DNA from: AP-15 sp036500965
GTDB taxonomy: Bacteria; Pseudomonadota; Alphaproteobacteria; ATCC43930; CGMCC-115725
Direction: 5' to 3'
Assembly (NCBI GenBank): GCA_036500965.1
Contig: DASYBC010000068.1
Location: 1-16,650, forward strand
DNA: 16,650 nt
Below, piece by piece: positions 14,051 to 16,650 of this stretch (the stretch's first letter is position 1; every line of letters starts with the position of its first letter). The translations under genes were made by a program, and so were the position numbers. The notes beneath the pieces are model-generated. The model was not told the DNA's origin. It searched no databases and saw only the letters and a list, made by a program, of their open reading frames with translations.

Positions 14051-15697
14051 TCAGGTTTCGCGGCTCGAAAAGCGCACGGTGGTGGCGCGGGCACGGTAGT
14101 CGGTCTTGACGTTGACAAAGCCGACCATGCCGTCCTCGACCTTCTTCCAGGCGCGCTGCAAGGCCGGGCGAATCTCCTTCGGCTGCTCGACATATTCGGC
14201 GTAGCAGCCCAAGGCCTCGGCCATCTTGTCGTAGCGGGTGTAGCCGAGGTCGCGGCCGGGCTTGTCGTGCTCCGGGTCGGCGGTCCAGCCGCCATTGAGG
14301 CTGATGATGCACAACAGCGGCAATTTGTGCCGAACCGCGGTGTCGAGCTCCATCGCGTTCTGCCCAAACGAGCCGTCGCCGTGCAGGCAGATGACCTGGG
14401 CGTCGGGTTTCGCCGCCTTGGCGCCGACCGCAAACGGCAGCCCCACCCCCATCGTGCCGAACGGCCCGGAATTGAGCCGGTGGCCGGGGACGAAGGTCGG
14501 GATCGACTGGCGGCCGAAATTCAGAATCTCCTGCCCGTCGACCGACAGGATCGCCTCGCGCTGCATAAAGTTCTTGACTTCCTCGCACAGCCGCAGCGGA
14601 TGGATGTCGCCGTCGGTCGGGTAATTGCCGCCGGCGCGGGTACGTTTCTTGGCCTCGCCATCGGCCAGCTTCTGGCGCCAGGGCTGGAAGCGGTCGGCGG
14701 TCTTGGCATCGACGGCCTCGCATAATTGCTGCAAGACCGACTTGCAGTCGCCGACGATGGGCAAGTCGATGTTGCGCGCCGAGGTGCCCAGCTCCTCGGG
14801 ATCGATCTCGATGCGCGCGATCTTCGCGCCGGCGGCGAAGCGCGGCGGTGCGGCGTGGCCGATTACATAATTGGTCCGAGTGCCGAGGATGATGATCAGA
14901 TCGGCCTCGCGGAACGCGTCGTTGCGCATCGTCAGATAGGAATAGGGGTGGTCGTCGGGCACGACACCGCGGCCCTGCGGGGTCGTGTAGAACGGGATCC
15001 CGGTCTTCTCGACAAACGCCTTCATCTCGTCCCAGGCCTGCGACCACAAGACGCCGCTGCCGGAGACGATGATCGGCTGCCTCGCACCGTTGATCGCGTC
15101 GACCAGCGCGTTCAGCGCCTTCGGCTCGGCATAGGGCCGCGCCTTGATGATCGGCCGGCCGCAATAGCTCCAATCGACCTCGGCCTCGTCGACATTCGTG
15201 TAGAGCACGTCGCCGGGGAAATCGAGATAGACCGGGCCGGGCTTGCCGTTCAGCGCCTTCTGGAAGGCGAAGTTCACCTGCTGCGGCAGGCGCTTCAGAT
15301 TGTGCACGCGGTCGGCGTATTTGACGCACGCCTTGAGTGCTGCGACCTGGTCGATCTCCTGAAACACCTGCCGGCCGAACTGGCCGATCGGGCTCGACCC
15401 GCCGAGTGCCACGACCGGGCAGCCGTCGATCAGCGCATTGGCGAGGCCGGTGCCGAAATTGAGGGTGGCCGGCCCGCTCGCCGCCATGCACACGCCCGGC
15501 CCCTGCGTCACCCGCGAATAGGCCTGCGCCATATAGGCCGCACCCTGTTCGTGGCGGGTGTCGATCAGGCGGATGCCTTCCTTGATCGAGCACATCTCGG
15601 CATCGAGCATCGGCCCGCCCATGATAAAGAAGATGTCCTTGACCCCCTGCGCCTTCAGGCACCGGGCGAGGATGTCGTTACCGGTCAATTCCGCCAT
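14051..15697 (-). CDS. Thiamine-diphosphate enzyme, oxalyl-CoA decarboxylase / 2-hydroxyacyl-CoA lyase-like
   Basis: ThDP-dependent enzyme of 548 residues with the three usual domains. The N-terminal PYR domain has activating Glu50 in TRHEQGAAYMAQAYSR. The central domain carries IIVSGSGVLWSQAW and GDCKSVLQQL. The C-terminal PP domain holds the GDG...NGG diphosphate-Mg motif (HGDGSFGQNAMELD at about 439-452, NGG at 468-470) after GPFGTMGVGLPFAVGAKAA. The start at 15697 (MAELTGND) is supported by AGGAG 8 bases upstream; an in-frame ATG at 15748 is less likely. Family members include acetolactate synthase, oxalyl-CoA decarboxylase and 2-hydroxyacyl-CoA lyase. The same-strand CoA-transferase upstream favours a CoA-thioester substrate. 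Acetolactate synthase is less likely since no small subunit is nearby. Confidence 0.82.
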   Translation of the reverse strand: MAELTGNDILARCLKAQGVKDIFFIMGGPMLDAEMCSIKEGIRLIDTRHEQGAAYMAQAYSRVTQGPGVCMAASGPATLNFGTGLANALIDGCPVVALGGSSPIGQFGRQVFQEIDQVAALKACVKYADRVHNLKRLPQQVNFAFQKALNGKPGPVYLDFPGDVLYTNVDEAEVDWSYCGRPIIKARPYAEPKALNALVDAINGARQPIIVSGSGVLWSQAWDEMKAFVEKTGIPFYTTPQGRGVVPDDHPYSYLTMRNDAFREADLIIILGTRTNYVIGHAAPPRFAAGAKIARIEIDPEELGTSARNIDLPIVGDCKSVLQQLCEAVDAKTADRFQPWRQKLADGEAKKRTRAGGNYPTDGDIHPLRLCEEVKNFMQREAILSVDGQEILNFGRQSIPTFVPGHRLNSGPFGTMGVGLPFAVGAKAAKPDAQVICLHGDGSFGQNAMELDTAVRHKLPLLCIISLNGGWTADPEHDKPGRDLGYTRYDKMAEALGCYAEYVEQPKEIRPALQRAWKKVEDGMVGFVNVKTDYRARATTVRFSSRET

Positions 15698-15740
15698 CGC
15701 AGTGTCTCCTCTCCTTGATCTGCCGTTTCCTTGGTCGGCA

Positions 15741-15827
15741 ACCCTCACCCACCCGCCGCTTCACGCCGGGTCCACCCTCTCCCGCACTGCGGGAGAGGGT
15801 GCCGAGCGCAGCGAGGCGGGTGAGGGG
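15741..15827. repeat. REP-like palindromic element
   Basis: A nested palindrome fills the gap between two genes. The inner part is a perfect 14-bp inverted repeat, CACCCTCTCCCGCA (15773-15786) and TGCGGGAGAGGGTG (15788-15801), with one loop base. The outer arms, CCCTCACCCACCCGCC at 15742-15757 and GGCGGGTGAGGG at 15815-15826, pair with a small bulge. This form is widespread as an intergenic repeat in high-GC Alphaproteobacteria. It could weaken transcription or stabilise the upstream mRNA. Confidence 0.75.
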
Positions 15828-15840
15828 CAATGCATGCCCC

Positions 15841-16650
15841 TCAGATCACCCCCTCTTTCTTCAGCGCTTCAACGTCGCCCTGGCTCATGCCGAGCCATTC
15901 GCCGAACACCTCGGCCGAATGCTGGCCCAAGAGCGGCGCCGGTTCGAGCTTGGGCGGCGTGCCGTCGAAGCGCACCGGCCAGCTCGGCATTTTGAACGGC
16001 CCCGAGGGATGCTGCATGATTTGGAAAATTCCGCGCTGCTCGAAGCTCGGCTCGTTGATCAGCTCCATCGTGTCGAGCACCGCGCCGGCTGGGACCCCGG
16101 CGGGGCCGATCAGCCGCATCGCCTCGTGCTTGTCATGGCGCCGGGTGAACGCTGCGACCATCTCGTTGACCTCGGCCGCGTGCTCGCCGCGGGCGGCCGG
16201 CGTCTCGTAGCGCGGGTCGCCGATCAATTCCTCGCGCCCCAACACCTTCAGCAGGCGGTGCCAGTGCTCGCGCGGGCGGGCGAAGACGTAGATCCAGTCG
16301 TTTGGTCCCTCCGGCGCGCACGGAAAGATGCCGCTCGGCGCGACACCCCCGGCGAGGCTCCTGCCGCCGCCGCGGCCGGCCGGCTTCCCGGTCTGCGCCT
16401 GCACCTGGAAGGGAAAGCGCATGTAGTGCAGCATCGCGTCCTGCATCGCCACCTGCAGACGCCTTCCCTGGCCGGTGGCGCGGCGCTCGTAGAGCGCGCC
16501 CAGGATGCGGATCGCCATCAGCATGCCGGTTCCGGTGTCGCCCAATGACGGGCCAGGTTTGCAGGGCGGCCCGTCGGGCTCGCCGGTGACGCTCATCGTG
16601 CCGCCGCAGGCCTGCGCGATCATGTCGAAGGCGAGGTTTTTCTCGTACGG
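15841..16650 (-). CDS. CaiB/BaiF family CoA-transferase, N-terminus outside window
   Basis: The C-terminal 269 residues of a class III CoA-transferase, which moves CoA between acyl groups in the cytoplasm. The frame runs through the right edge (PYEKNLAFDMIAQACGG), so about 110-140 N-terminal residues are missing. Recognisable parts are GGTMSVTGEPDGPPCKPGPS, then LGDTGTGMLMAIRILGALYE, whose Asp (codon near 16537-16539) is the expected catalytic aspartyl-CoA residue. A QVAMQDAMLHY helix and a C-terminal domain with PAGVPAGAVLDTMELINEPS follow. The family includes formyl-CoA, carnitine and 2-methylfumaryl-CoA transferases. It lies upstream of the ThDP gene in the same direction, with a REP-like palindrome between. 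The pair resembles frc/oxc or hydroxyacyl-CoA lyase neighbourhoods, but the substrate is not shown. Confidence 0.88.
   Translation of the reverse strand, partial: PYEKNLAFDMIAQACGGTMSVTGEPDGPPCKPGPSLGDTGTGMLMAIRILGALYERRATGQGRRLQVAMQDAMLHYMRFPFQVQAQTGKPAGRGGGRSLAGGVAPSGIFPCAPEGPNDWIYVFARPREHWHRLLKVLGREELIGDPRYETPAARGEHAAEVNEMVAAFTRRHDKHEAMRLIGPAGVPAGAVLDTMELINEPSFEQRGIFQIMQHPSGPFKMPSWPVRFDGTPPKLEPAPLLGQHSAEVFGEWLGMSQGDVEALKKEGVI

Noticed and set aside
13935..15662. 575-codon minus-strand frame
   Set aside because: It is a frame shadow of the ThDP-enzyme gene, Arg-rich and without domain content.

Overview
The window looks like high-GC alphaproteobacterial chromosome carrying the end of an integrated mobile region. 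This rests on strong G/C preference at third codon positions, P4-type integrases, a pimeloyl-CoA dehydrogenase-like gene pair, a REP-like palindrome of a style common in Alphaproteobacteria, and a tRNA-Gly attachment site. The genus cannot be named from the sequence.

Left part, about 1-5027, is mobile DNA. It holds two integration modules in tandem, both reading leftward. The outer (right) module is a tyrosine recombinase (3469-4779) beside a 3' half-tRNA-Gly(GCC) attachment site (4980-5027). That site marks the boundary with the host chromosome. The inner (left) module is a second P4-type integrase (913-2193). It has an AlpA-type regulator, a second DNA-binding protein cut by the window edge, a cluster of GACCGTCAG repeats resembling integrase arm sites, and a decayed 3' end of guaA (2486-2612). 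The guaA stop region is a known integration hotspot. A HigB/HigA-type toxin-antitoxin pair (2662-3406) lies between the modules and probably stabilises the region. The window therefore appears to show one element stacked against another, with a relic of a guaA-type junction between them.

Right part, about 5028-16650, is mostly ordinary metabolic chromosome in several short transcription units. An FAD-dependent DAO-family oxidoreductase (-) is divergent from a hotdog thioesterase and phosphodiesterase pair (+, ATGA overlap). Next come two coupled acyl-CoA dehydrogenase genes (-), large then small, which resemble heteromeric enzymes. Divergent from them is a Tat-exported F420-dependent (LLM-class) oxidoreductase followed by a small charged protein (+). 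The rest reads leftward: a CaiB/BaiF CoA-transferase (cut by the right edge), a thiamine-diphosphate enzyme of the oxalyl-CoA decarboxylase / 2-hydroxyacyl-CoA lyase type, a DUF2283 protein and a stand-alone 5'-3' exonuclease. The common theme is acyl-CoA chemistry. No CRISPR array, rRNA, intact tRNA or insertion-sequence transposase was found. The most unusual content is the architecture of the two integration modules, not a clearly new enzymatic or defence system.
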